Positions 33,915 through 45,176 of a stretch of 64,000 nucleotides of DNA are shown here, one piece after another (the first letter of the stretch is position 1; each line of letters starts with the position of its first letter). The stretch is from Pinus tabuliformis (taxonomy: Eukaryota; Streptophyta; Pinopsida; Pinales; Pinaceae), in assembly GCA_031772625.1 (NCBI GenBank), contig CM062816.1:1671964066-1672028065 (forward strand), written 5' to 3'. Both the position numbers and the translations under genes were made by a program. Under the pieces are notes generated by a model. It was given only the letters and a program-made list of their open reading frames with translations, was not told the DNA's origin and did no database searches.

Positions 33915-36465
33915 CTGAGAGGATGTAAATGTCTCTTTGTCATAAAAGATTTTAAAATTTAATTTCCAACTAATTATAAATGAAAAAATGAAAAAGAATC
34001 AAATGCATTATTGAGCACTATTACTGAATCAAATGGAAAGTTTTTGTAGCCTCATGTTGTTACTGAGCACTGTTTCAATCTTGAGGACTGCGACCCCTAC
34101 TTGATCTATTCCTGTGGTGTTTCCATTTGATCTTGAAAAATAGGCTAAAGCTCCCAATATCAAAGTTAAGCATCAGAGGGGACTAGAGAAATCAAGAAAG
34201 AGGGTACAAAATAAAACCACATAGGAAAAGAAAACCAAGGTTTTATCCTACTACAATCATCTAGAGTTACACAAAAGAAATTGAAATTACATCCAAGAAT
34301 GCGGCTACCAGTAACTAAAATAGGACCCTGACCATCAAATGTCATGCTCGAGCCAATGGTTGTCTCCAAGTCACACGTATTCGATGGTATGAAAACACAA
34401 TCAACACAAGAGCACATGATGGTGGTTTATAATACTAGAACAAAGCATCTAACACAACATATTTATCAATAATGAAAAGTGGGAAAGGCATTTAAAATTA
34501 CCAAATATTTGTAGGATTTCTAGTGATAGGGGCGCACCACAGACACGTTTGAAATTGAGACCATGAGTTATGTGCTCCCCATAATGCAAGAATATTTGAA
34601 TTCCTAGTAATTGACCTTGCTCATAGAATTTATACTTCCAAACACATAATTAAAACCTTTCCATCTATAGAGTAGCCTCCTTGAGTTCTGTTTCAGATTA
34701 GGGATGAGGCGAACTCCCAACACGTTGATATTGAGCCAACAATTTAAATCCCACCACATTTCATACCAGTGATTACAGTCATGTACTAGGATAACCTTCG
34801 AACCATACAAAACCTTCACGCTTAGGGCATCTGGTTATTTTTGCCCAGTGCCTTGCCTCTCTCGATCTATGTATAATTCTCCCCCTCCTCCAATGTTGAG
34901 TGCCATGGTGGAAATAAAAAATTACATGCTTAAGCATGCATTTGGGTGGCCTCACCACCCCCTTCATAACACCATGTCCTTTCAACTAGGTGGTGGACAC
35001 GATCCCCCACTCAACTATTACCATGAAAAACAACCCATGAGGGGAATAATAACAATTCTTTAAAATAGAAATACAATTTACTTAATACTTATGATTTTTA
35101 TTTATTTATTTAATTTTATCAACTTTGAGGTGTACCATCAAGTACATGTTTGGATGCTTATTACCAACCATTTAATTTATATGGTCGTCCTAATTTATAG
35201 ATATGAGAAATGAAAATTGAAGAAGATAAATAAAAGGCATATAAATATGGTTATAATATTTTATTAAATAAGAAAAATAATTTATTAATATAATTTTATA
35301 AAATTTAGTGAAATTTTTCTTTAATATCTAAAATGTTTAATTATTAAATTTGACCAAAATAGTTTTACAAACACATGTTAGGAATTCCTATTATTACTAC
35401 ATGATCAAATTAAATCTCTTCATACATAAACCATTTTAGAGTGCAAAACTTGAAAAAAAGTTTGCACCTCAAGAGATTTGATCGGTTTCCACTATTGATA
35501 ATTCTTTGGTGAAAATTGATTTATACTAGATATATATTTTAAATTTCATTTTCGAAAGCATAAATTGATACAATGTCTTCAAAGTCTCCTTGGACACTCA
35601 CATTGCATAAAATATACAACTCAAATTTGCAATTCCAACAAATATTTGATAGAATTTTAAAAACATTAACAGAAAAATAAAACAAAAATATTGATTTTAC
35701 TTGAAATGTTTAAAAATGTTTTACCCATAAAAACTTATTTTTGTTGAATTGCTTTATATAACATATACATATATGCATAGTTGACATTGAAATATTTTAC
35801 TTATGGACCGCATTCTCTATGTTAAAATGTTATATTTTATTTAAATTATTAATATGTTTTCAAATACACAGTAATATCATTTAATATTTTATAGTGAAAT
35901 ATTCTATTTTTGATCAAAATTGGATATTTTTACTAGTCATAATATTTTTTAAATGATACATATATCAATTTTATATTATTACTTGAATCAATTACACATC
36001 TTTCTGAATTATTTTTCTTTGCCACATTCAAAACACTCTCACACACATAGATACCATCATACTATATATATGAAACATATTAGCTTAAATAGTTTATTTG
36101 AGTTTTTGAAATATTTATAAAGCAAATATAAGAATTTGTTTCTTTATTTTTATTTTTTAATTACTTTATAATTGACATAAAATATGTGAGTTAATATAGA
36201 CACTCAAATATTTTATTTATGACCTTGAGAGTGAAAGTAAAATATTTTTACAACATCTCCTTCTTACGCAATTGGAAAATTAACAACAAACCTAGCTAGT
36301 AGAGGAAATGCAAAATTAGTGATGTTTTATAATGATTTCAAATAAAACTACCATATATATATGTATTCATTTCTATCTTATTTTCATTAAAACTAACAAA
36401 CAATGTACATTAATTTCCTTTTTTTATTATAGTGGACATTTCTTTTAAATTTAGAGTATATTTTT

Positions 36466-36541
36466 CATGTTGAGCACAGAGGGAAACACACATGTTCTTG
36501 GTACATGTTGAGCACAGAGGGAAACACACGTGTCCTTGGTA
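36466..36541. repeat. Two tandem copies of a 38-base unit
   Basis: CATGTTGAGCACAGAGGGAA starts at 36466 and again at 36504. The units differ at only a few positions (ACATGTTCTT versus ACGTGTCCTT). No function assigned. Confidence 0.9.
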
Positions 36542-37223
36542 CTAGGATCTAAAATGCACCTCTCAGTCTTCCATTTTAAACTATCACACAAATAATTGAA
36601 TTTGGATTTAAAGAATATATGGAATACCTTATTTTGTAAATTGGTAATAAAGATTCACACTAATTTAGTTTTAGAAAAAAGGAGCATATTTCATGTCAAA
36701 TCACAAGTACAATGAATGGATAGGAAATAGTATATGATTTTTGGAGTGGATGGAAGTATATTTAGGTATACATGCTCTAAATACTACCCTCATGAATTGA
36801 ACTACCAACTATATTCTTCGTTGTTGTGATACATTCTGGTCATGTTCAATGTTGATATAGATCACTTGGGAAACATCCCCAAAGGAGGTTTCACTTTTCA
36901 TCCTAATAACATATAGCTTTAGTTAAGATGGAATCCACACGAATTCCATACCTCTAAACATTGCATAATTTAACACATGGTATAATTTGGAAAAAAAGGC
37001 ATATTCCCCAAAAAGGGTGCACAAATCAACTCAAATATATTTTTTGTATCACCCATTTAATAAATACTTGTATATTTCTAGCACACATTCGATATCAATT
37101 TGTTCTTATTTCTTGACATATGTGCATCATGAGTTGACTAATTTAGTTTCTAAAGATATACAAATTGGCTAGACTAATAAACAATGGCACTTTTACTTTA
37201 GGCTTTTCGAAAATTGTTTCCTC

Positions 37224-37255
<32 letters not shown>
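37224..37255. repeat. (TTG)n microsatellite
   Basis: About ten TTG units followed by TTATTATTA. It lies outside any supported gene. Confidence 0.92.
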
Positions 37256-37554
37256 ATTATTAATCACTATTCCTAGTGAGTATGTTTAACCTCAAGTAGG
37301 ATTTCTCGCTTGAGAGGTGAAAAATTTGCATCACTTCGTCCATTGCTGCTCTAGGATTTTTCTTCACACATTGATTTGGAAACTATCCAATGTCTGATTT
37401 TGTAACTCATTGGATTAGTTCTGTGAGTTTGCAATGTTGGTTTTTTTTGTGCTAGTCAAAACTAAAATATACTTTTGATCTTCTAGGTTAGGTTTGACAT
37501 AAATTTAAAAATAAATTAAAATTATTTGAAAAAATAAGAATGATTATAAACAAT

Positions 37555-38569
37555 TGTTTCTGGGAAAACTATTGTCTTGTCGAACGACAAGCCCTCTAGG
37601 TTTGGCAGATACCCTAGAAACAACAGTTTAAAGCAATTCATGATTTCTTCTATGTATAATAGATAAGAGAAAGACAATGGAACCAACCTGGAACTTCCGC
37701 TCAATCCCTTGCTTGATCTCTCTCCCCCTTGACAAAGCTTGCAACTCCTCCCCATACTTATCCTGCTTAGAGAGTACCTGTAGAAACATAGTAACAAAGA
37801 ATCGTCAAAGCATCTTGATCTATTTTAACACAAACATTACAGAATCAGATATATAATGAACATATAATAGCATTCACAAATGATAACATTCACAATTTCA
37901 CAATCATATGGAGGAAAACTTGAAGAACTTTATTAAATAGAAGGGAGAATTACAACCCAGTTATCTGACCCAACATCATCTTCCTAGCATCAATCCATCT
38001 TCACCTCATGAAATAGCAAGATCACACCAACAATACAATGCTCCTTCCTCAAACTATCAGCACTTCCTTGCAATTCACAATATTCCAGACTCTGGATCTC
38101 TTAAATGAGGGATCCATTTATAGATGTGTACAAGGGTGTGAGTCATCTCTGGGTTTTCATTATTGTCATTCCACTTGGAGATTTCTTGGATCTCTTACTC
38201 ATCCCTAGGCAAATTCAGAGAGGAAAGTGTCATAGGAGAAGTTTCTAGAAGATTCCATGAGCCTCCACTTTGCAAACTATCTTGGACATTTGTCCATCCT
38301 CACCCATCGCACCCTATAGAAGGCCTAATCAATATGAATCACACTTGAGTAGTGTATTACTCAGTATGCATCGCACCTGGCCAGTGTAGCAGTCAATATG
38401 GTTCATTTTAGGCCATTTCTGGATGGTTTTTCAGGTGGAACTTTTGGGGAATGATGTAATCAGATGCCCATGTTATTTTAGGGTATAAATAAAATATTTT
38501 AGGGGTTGATGAGCCCTAGTTTATTGACATATAAGTTTGGGGTTGAAGTGCCCAAATATGTCTATAACA
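37555..38569 (-). repeat. 3' LTR of the gag-protease element
   Basis: 1015 bases, direct repeat of 44127-45176. On the minus strand it holds a TATA-box-like CTATAAATGGATCC (TATA at about 38116-38122). The 91- and 62-codon frames in the two LTRs (opening MLLCFYRYS) are shadows of LTR sequence, not genes. Confidence 0.88.
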
Positions 38570-39901
38570 GTTGCTCCCTAAAGCATGAAGTCGTAAATCT
38601 TGATGTCGAGTGAAATGCTTTATCATGAGGATCTGAGGTTTCGAACTGGAAGGTGACCTGTATAAGATACAATAAAACACATCATCATAATATAATTTTC
38701 ATGACCTAGCTGAGGCGGGCATTCCCATGCTCAGATTTATAAATTCATTTCATGTACATAGATCAGATAGTTGTTGATGCAGACTGGTGATTCTTCAAAT
38801 GTAGAGTCATCATCCTTGGTTAGGATGACCATCTGTGTAGCGCCTTTGTACATTTGATGTTTTTATATCCTTGAATATACAGTAGCCCGAATGGATGAAA
38901 CTAGATCCGGGGTCTTCAAACTCATTCAATCTTCGCCCGATGTACAAGTCGATCCATGTGAAAAGATGTTCTGAAGTCGAACATGGAAAGACATCGTTTG
39001 ATTACCAGCGAATAATGTGAGCTGTTAACAGACGCGAGAGGAATCACTGATAATGATGATGACCCTCAAGGTACTACAGTACAATTCACGTGTTGTGAAT
39101 ATATGATTCGATGTTGAACACCACACAAAATCTTTCAGTCGAAGGCCATTGATGTTATCTTGTCGCCGGAAATGAGAAACTTGCCATTGAGGCATGCAAG
39201 CTTCAAAGCACTAAAAGGGATGTTTCTAAGTCAACTTCTTGGATAATGATCTAATTTCAACAATAAGTGACTCATTGTAGGAGGGCCTTAATGTATCCCA
39301 CATCTATGACATGAAATGAAGTAAATGATTTTCTGGAGGTGAAAACGATCTGACAACATAAGGTTTAGGAATGGCGATCATGAAAGATGAAGGTATTGCA
39401 GTGGATGAGACATTAAATGGATGGTGAATTCTCAACTGAATGACTTCTCTTGAACATATCGGCAACACTGAGATGAATTGGTAGTGTTAACCCCAAAATA
39501 TGGATGGTGTGAAAGACCAATGGTGAGATGACTGGTGAATGGAATAACCCAACCCAACTCAATCACGGAAACAAAGTGAAAGTGTCATGTTCAAGAGCGA
39601 CCTGCTACCATAAATTCTTCAAGTTTTCTTCCCTTTTCCCCAGTCATTGCTAACCAGTACCTCTTTATTTTTTTCAAGCTTGAGGAGGATAACATATGCT
39701 TGTTCTATAATTTGCCCTTCGGGCAAACCTGTAGTTATGTTTTAACGAGTCTAGCGACAGTGAAACTTGGTCTTGTCTAGAGTGGACAAGTTTGTTGCTA
39801 TTGTTTTAATGAGTCTAACGACAAGGATAACTAGGTCCTTTTCATGTTTAGAGAGTTTGAAAAGGGACGAAAAGGAAACTCCAGAAGTTCTTTTTCATAG
39901 A

Positions 39902-40105
39902 ATAATCCCTTGAGTCCGAAAAAGGATAAAATAATACAAAAGGGATGACTTTTCGATCACTTTAATGAGCCGAAAAAGACAAGTGCTCGAAATTTTTCGT
40001 GAGATAATCCCTTGGGTCCAAAAAATATTAAAATATACAGGAGGGATGGCACTTCCAATCACTTTAACGAGCTGGAAAGGCCAATTTCTCGACAATCTTT
40101 TCAAA
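39902..40105. repeat. Two diverged tandem copies of about 102 bases
   Basis: Units start ATAATCCCTTGAGTCCG at 39902 and ATAATCCCTTGGGTCCA at 40004, and both end near CGATCACTTTAATGAGC or a variant. They give the self-similar peptide FRTQGII / FWTQGII in one frame. Confidence 0.8.
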
Positions 40106-40436
40106 TTTAACGAGTCTAAAAAGGGTTTAAGGAGACTCGATTTTGAGGAACGAGTGGTGTCTAGGGTAGTGACTGGTTCTGGGTAATCTTGGAACTTCTC
40201 AAAACATGGTGGTTTTTGTGAAGAGGTTGGCTAACAAGACCACTCATTGCAACTGTTCCTCAAAAAGGGTAAACAACCAAGTGGAAGCGTATGATCGGCC
40301 AAAAGAATGGAGGTGATGAGAGGTACACAACCAAGGTTCAAAAGGCTAATAGAATGGAAATCACAAAGTTTAATTACCCAAAGGTGGGTTCATTTTTTAA
40401 CAAGCTTGAACCGTGGGGGAACTATGCTCGGTTTTA

Positions 40437-40506
40437 GCTAGAAATGACAAAACTAAAAAGCTAGAAATGGCAAAACTAAAAAGCTATAAATGTCAAAACT
40501 AAAAAG
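40437..40506. repeat. Three tandem copies of a 23-base unit
   Basis: AGCTAGAAATGACAAAACTA is repeated three times with small changes, followed by a partial fourth copy (AGCTAAGAACTAAAA). Confidence 0.88.
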
Positions 40507-40539
40507 CTAAGAACTAAAAATTTGAAAACGAAATCGAAA

Positions 40540-40800
40540 AAGGGTTTGCATGGCCCCAGCATGATGAAAAGGAGAGTCTCCTGTAACCATATGGAAACTA
40601 CTAAGGCTAGGCAGGATGGTTTCGTCTGTAGAATAGACAAAACACTTCCTTGGCTTCATCCACAAAATAGACAAAGGTGAATGGTATGTTAGACCAATCA
40701 CATAACCTACAGGGAAACTTATCTTTTCAACTGGGTTTGTCCATAGAATAGACAAGGGTACATTCCCCCTAAGCTTCGTTACATTCACCAGACTACTCAT
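40540..40800 (-). pseudogene. Duplicated zinc-knuckle segment in the LTR element
   Basis: In the proper minus-strand frame this reads PCRLCDWSNIPFTF and YFVDEAKEV, then a broken tail resembling the QQLPSGYRKLS segment. It is a diverged second copy of the knuckle region at 41600-41800 (PCRLCEGNHTLHLCPFLDEA), located beyond the protease. The His and last Cys of the knuckle are lost and stops interrupt it. This is an internal duplication of about 200-260 bases. Confidence 0.68.
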
Positions 40801-40881
40801 GGCAATTAGGTGGATGGAATGAAGGTTCAAGAGATATCGTTGATATAAAAGGACAATTTAGGGATGATGATTGACTTGGAG

Positions 40882-41250
40882 CTATGATTGAACCGAGAAA
40901 TGAAAGCTAGTCAATGGTGACAATTTTGCCTTCATGTGGGAAACAGTCACTTGGAAGAGTGTTGAAACTTCCATGTTATAAACATAGTCAGGTCCAAGGA
41001 GTAGATTGTAATCTAACGGTCTTGGGACTATCATCACATTCAACTGGATGATTTTCCTTCTCAAAGTGATCGGTAACTTAGGAAGGATCCCTAATGGTTG
41101 ACTGGTTCCTTTGTTAAAGCCTGACATATTTTTTGTAAGAGGCATAAGCGATGGTGAACCAAGTGCTTTCCAAGTAGTTAAGGAAAGGATACTCATTGAT
41201 GCCCCTTCATCTAGAATAGTGCCAAACACGATCATTTTACGAATTTGTAC
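40882..41250 (-). pseudogene. Retropepsin-like protease segment
   Basis: The frame reads FGTILDEGASMSILSLTTWK and then LPITLRRKIIQLNVMIVPRP and YNLLLGPDYVYNMEVSTLF. This is the layout of plant retropepsin-like domains: a D-x-G-A-S active-site loop, a hydrophobic psi strand, and the final LLG-x-D-Y motif. The Asp and Gly of the active loop are kept (D-E-G-A-S). It lies just downstream of the gag knuckle, as gag-pro order requires. Shifts between neighbouring frames indicate decay. Related protease-only proteins exist in plant genomes as remnants of Ty3/gypsy elements. Confidence 0.75.
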
Positions 41251-41256
41251 TATGAT

Positions 41257-42351
41257 CTAGAAAGGTACATAAGGAAGGTGGGATCTTGCTAATCGATTCC
41301 AATCAAAGGAAGTGACTAAACTACTTGGAGGGAGTACCGAAAAAATGGGAGAATCAACCCTTTGAGCTACGAGAGCTGAAGAGTTTTCCTCTTGTCTAGA
41401 TGGAACAAGCGGATTGCCCCCAAGTTCATCGGATTCTGAAGTAACAAAAAGAATTTGAACGGTATCATTCTCACTCTCTTCAGGAAGGGTATGACTATCT
41501 GAAGGTGGATTTGGCTTAATTGTCACCTTGACCTGTTATCTTTGGTCAGGTATAGACTCATGAGACTTTCAAAGGGAGTGGTTTCGACCGACGGTTGAAT
41601 TAAGTCATTCAGGTTTTCAACTGGTAAAGGACTTGGGGAGAGTTTCCTGTAGCCAGATGGAAGTTGTTGCGGTGAAGCAGGATGGTTATCCAACACTCTT
41701 TTGGCTTCATCCAAAAAGGGACAAAGGTGAAGGGTATGGTTCCCTTCACATAACCTACATGGAATTTTGACCTTTCCTTTCTGTCCATGAACTTTATTAT
41801 CACTAGTTGAAGGTGTGTTATCAACATGATCTCCAGAAGTTGATGACACAGGATGCTGTGAACGGGGAGACCATTCTCTCAAGATCCGAGGAAAGGAAGG
41901 ACAATATCGAGAAAAATGGTCACTTGCACAAACTACGCATGGAAATTTGGCTTTGGAAAGTGTAATGTGTGGATTTTAGCCAGGTGAAGCATGGTTGCCC
42001 CCTTGATGAATTGGTTTCTTCTTCTTCTCCTTCCCTTTCTTCTTTTTCTCAGCCACCTGGTTACTAGCATCACTACTTTCACCAAGTGAAGAGGAAGAAG
42101 GGGAGGGAGAAACAAACGAGGAAGAAGGCGAATTGGTCAACTTCAGTATCAACTGGAGGTCGATTTGATTGCTTAGGAATCATGGCATTTTGAACCACAG
42201 ATGTTGAGAATAGCCATACTGGTAGGCCAATGGTAAGTCCTGGAAGGGACAATGTGGCCATATGAGGAGCACCAATATTTCCCCAAGAAGTAAGAGGATT
42301 AGGATTCCCCTCAAGAGGGATTCCTTGATTGGTGGACTCCATATATCTCAA
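41257..42351 (-). pseudogene. gag-like region with two Cys/His knuckles
   Basis: From 42351 down: a first part opening MRYMESTNQGIPLEGNPNPL (Gly/Pro/Leu-rich). Next come a Lys/Arg-rich stretch and a knuckle-like CVVCASDHFSRYCPSF (about 41890-41945). The frame 41523-41882 follows, with PCRLCEGNHTLHLCPFLDEA, an AKRVLDNHP word and QQLPSGYRKLSPSPL. The frame 41257-41526 leads into the protease. Cys-x2-Cys-x4-His-x4-Cys-type knuckles bind nucleic acid in gag nucleocapsids. Frameshifts separate the pieces. The capsid core is not evident. Confidence 0.65.
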
Positions 42352-44126
42352 CTTAAGATCAACTAAGGAACATGGATGTTATTCCGAATTCAGTTAATTT
42401 TAATGACGCTTTGACACAACTTTGCTTTTTCAATTTTTAAGAGTCGAGAAAAAACTAAGGATGACTCTAGTCCCCTTCGATTTTTAATGAGCCTTAAGTG
42501 ACAAGTGCTCAGATGGACCTTTTCTTTTAAAGAGTAGAAAGGAAACGAAAGTGACTACTCTGGAAAATCTAGATAGAGGGATTACCAAACCAATCGCAAA
42601 ACTAAAAAATACACCTTGGTGATAAATTAAAGAGAAATTACCAAGGACTTATGTACGGCAGTAAATCTTCCCGAATGTTGTGTTCAGTGCATTGCGATCA
42701 ACAAGGCGACAAACTCAGCTTCCTATGGATAAAGGATATAAGCCTATTGTGGTCTCCTAATATATACGCAACAGTACAGGGAGCACAAGTCCGTGCTAGC
42801 ACTTGTCATATCAAGGAGGAGGAATCACCCAACCTTCAATGAAAATGATAGTTACTAGTTTTTACGACGCCGAAACACGTCTCTAGCCTAGACCTCTAGA
42901 TGTGTTGCATTAAGTTCCTAGCATTGTTAGATTCAATGAAATTTGTTTTAGAGTTGATCTTGTTTAAAGTTTTCCTTTCAATGGTTCACCACGTGATGAT
43001 GATCTTGAAATTCCTAAAATGCAATCTACAATGATAAACAATCTTTGTTTATTTTGATCAACGAAAATCTTAGCTACGAGGGAAAGAAGATTACAATTTT
43101 TTCAAAAAAAGAGCAAAGAGCACACACTAGTGCATTTTCCTAAATCATTTTTCACACACAAACTAAATGCAAATGCAAATTCATGTATTTGTTTTCCTTC
43201 TCCTTAATGTGAAAAATGGCAAAAAGGAAAAACTAAATGCAGCAAAGACCTGAAATGTTTCTTTCAAAGCAACATTTTCGACAATTTCTTCTTCAAAAGA
43301 TAAAGGAAGACTAAACGAAGCTTTTCAATTTTGAATAAAAAATTCTTTTGAAACTTCGAATAAAAACAAATCAAACCAAATACATGACAAAAATTTCAAT
43401 CAACTATTCAGGGAAGGAAGAATCCACTGCACTTCTCTTTTCGACAAAAAACGATAGTTACGACACCTTTTGCATCAAAGCGACAAATCGATTTAAACAA
43501 CTTTTCGAAGAAGGATTGTAAATTATGAACAAATACAAAAAACATTCACTAATCCTAATCAATGGAGGCTGATCTATGTGATGCAAGCAGAATTTAGTAA
43601 GGAGGCACTGTTCATAAGCAGAAAAACAACTAAACAAAACTGGAAACAAGGATAAAAACCCCCAATTTCTAGAATGGAAATAGGTTCAGTTAGTCATCAC
43701 ACCTAGGCTTCATAGAAATAGGGATGCATTGCACTTAGCACACTTGGGAGGTGCGATGCATACTGGGTTACAGTGACAGACAGTGCGATGGGCCAGGGAG
43801 CGCAACTGAAGTGGGGTTTGGCTCAGATATGCAACTATTTTCAGTGAGTTAAGCTAAGCTATGATGGAAAGTAAAGAGAAAATTTCAGGGGAATGTCTTG
43901 AGAGGTTACTGGGCTACCAAAAGGGCATCTAGATGTGCTTGCAAATCAAAAGTTTAATTCATAAACTAAACCAGAGATTGACTGAAGCAGCATTCATCTA
44001 CTATGCAATTGCAAAGCAAGAGCAGTTTGAAGGTTATCTAGCTGACTTTAGAATTTTTCTATAGTTTAGAAAATAAAAAATAACAACAAACAAACATCTA
44101 ATTGTTCCCCAATGGAGTCACCAATT
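42352..44126. other. 5' internal region of the LTR element, no gene supported
   Basis: Sequence between the 5' LTR and the gag frames on the minus strand. It includes the primer-binding-site candidate at 44104-44124. Frames here are short and lack recognisable motifs. It probably corresponds to leader and degraded gag. Confidence 0.5.
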
Positions 44127-45176
44127 TGTTTATGGGAAAACTAGTGTCTTGTCAAACGACTAGCACTCTAGGTTTGGTAGCTACCCTAGAAACAATAGTT
44201 TAAAGAAATTCATGATTTCTTCTATGTATAATAGATAAGAGAAAGACAATGGAACCAACCTGGAACTTCCGCTCAATCCCTTGCTTGATCTCTCTCCCCC
44301 TTGACAGAGCTTGCAACTCCTCCCTGCACTTATCCCACTTGGAGAGTACCTGTAGAAACACAGTAACAAAGAACCGTCAAAGCATCTTGATCTATTATAT
44401 CATAAACATTACATAATCAGATATATAATGAACATACAATAGCATTCACAAATGATAGCATTCACAAATGATAACATTCACAATTGCACAATCATATGGA
44501 AGAAAACTTGAAGAACTTTATTAAATAGAAGGGAGAATTACAACCCAATTGTCTGATCCAGCATCATCCTCCCAGCATCACTCCCTCTTCACCTCATGAA
44601 ATAGAAAGATCACACCAACAATACAATGCTTCTTCCTCAAGCTATCAACATTTCCTTGCAATTAACAATATTCCAGCCTTTGGATCTCTTAGATGAGGGA
44701 TCCATTTATAAATGTGTACAAGGGTGTGAGTCATGTATGGGTTTTGATTAGTGTCATTCCACTTGTTACAATTGGTTCCACTTGGAGATTTCTTGGATCT
44801 CTTACTCATCCCTGGGCGAATTTAGAGAGGCAAGTGTCATAGTAGAAGTTTCTAGAAGATTCCTTGAGCCTCCACTAAGCAAACTGTCTTGGACATTTGT
44901 CCATCCTTGCCCATCGCACCCTATAGAAGGCATAATTAGTATGCATTGCACCTGAGTAGTGTATTACTCAGTATGGATCACACTTGGCCAGTGTAGCAGT
45001 CAGCATGGTTCAGTTTAGGCCATTTCTGGATGGTTTTTCAGGTGGAACTTTTGGGCATGATGTAATCAGATGACCGTGTTCTTTTAGGGTATAAAATAAC
45101 TCTTTTAGGGGTTGATGAGCCCTAGTTTATTGACATAGAAGTTTGGGGTTGAAGTGCCCAAATATGTCTATAACAA
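44127..45176 (-). repeat. 5' LTR of the gag-protease element
   Basis: 1050 bases, TGTTATAG to AACA on the minus strand. It carries small insertions relative to the other LTR, for example a duplicated CATTCACAAATGATA word near 44442-44475 and an extra TTACAATTGGTTCCA near 44765. TATA-like sequence lies at about 44704-44710. Confidence 0.88.

Larger units (their letters stand above)
28550..34013 (-). mobile_element. Helitron-derived block, copy D
   Basis: Minus-strand Helitron remnant with orphan exon (28977-29251), helicase (29909-31492), Rep remnants and a DUF6570-like exon (33129-33914). Up to 32289 it mirrors copy A. Similarity to copies B and C ends at about 34013, in the intron after the DUF6570-like exon, where unrelated sequence begins. 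The N-terminal exons and F-box part are therefore absent. The HUH segment has been deleted. Confidence 0.82.
34014..37554. other. Unassigned AT-rich region
   Basis: No gene can be supported. 34014-35060 has moderate complexity and breaks the D Helitron, so it may be part of another insertion, but no domains or terminal repeats were recognised. 35080-37200 is AT-rich. Visible details are a perfect-length tandem duplication at 36466-36541, a (TTG)n run near 37224-37255, and some T/A-rich tracts. The few reading frames of 60-90 codons lack recognisable motifs. Confidence 0.5.
38570..40506. other. Internal 3' region of the LTR element, no recognisable gene
   Basis: About 1.9 kb between the protease side and the 3' LTR, where polymerase genes would be expected in an autonomous element. 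No RT, RNase H, integrase or chromodomain motif could be read in any frame. It contains two tandem repeat blocks (39902-40105 and 40437-40506) and repeated TTTAACGAGTCTA-type words (39740-40110). Confidence 0.55.
37555..45176 (-). mobile_element. LTR retroelement with gag-protease only, 7.6 kb
   Basis: Two direct LTRs of about 1.0 kb (37555-38569 and 44127-45176) flank 5.5 kb of internal DNA transcribed on the minus strand. Both LTRs begin TGTTATAGACATATTTGGGC on that strand and end in CA. Next to the 5' LTR a primer-site-like TTGGTGACTCCATTGGGGAA is read (about 44104-44124). The flanks are ACAAT and ACAAC, an imperfect candidate target duplication. Only gag zinc-knuckle and retropepsin-like sequence was found; no RT, RNase H or integrase motif was seen, so the element looks non-autonomous. 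Several percent LTR divergence indicates an old insertion. Confidence 0.82.

Noticed and set aside
34779..35063. Overlapping frames on both strands near 34779-35063
   Set aside because: No recognisable family. Overlap on both strands in a region of slightly higher GC is expected by chance.
37522..37797. Gene of 91 codons starting MLLCFYRYS, and its relative at 44181-44369
   Set aside because: Both are shadows of the two LTRs of the gag-protease element. The similarity comes from the LTR duplication.
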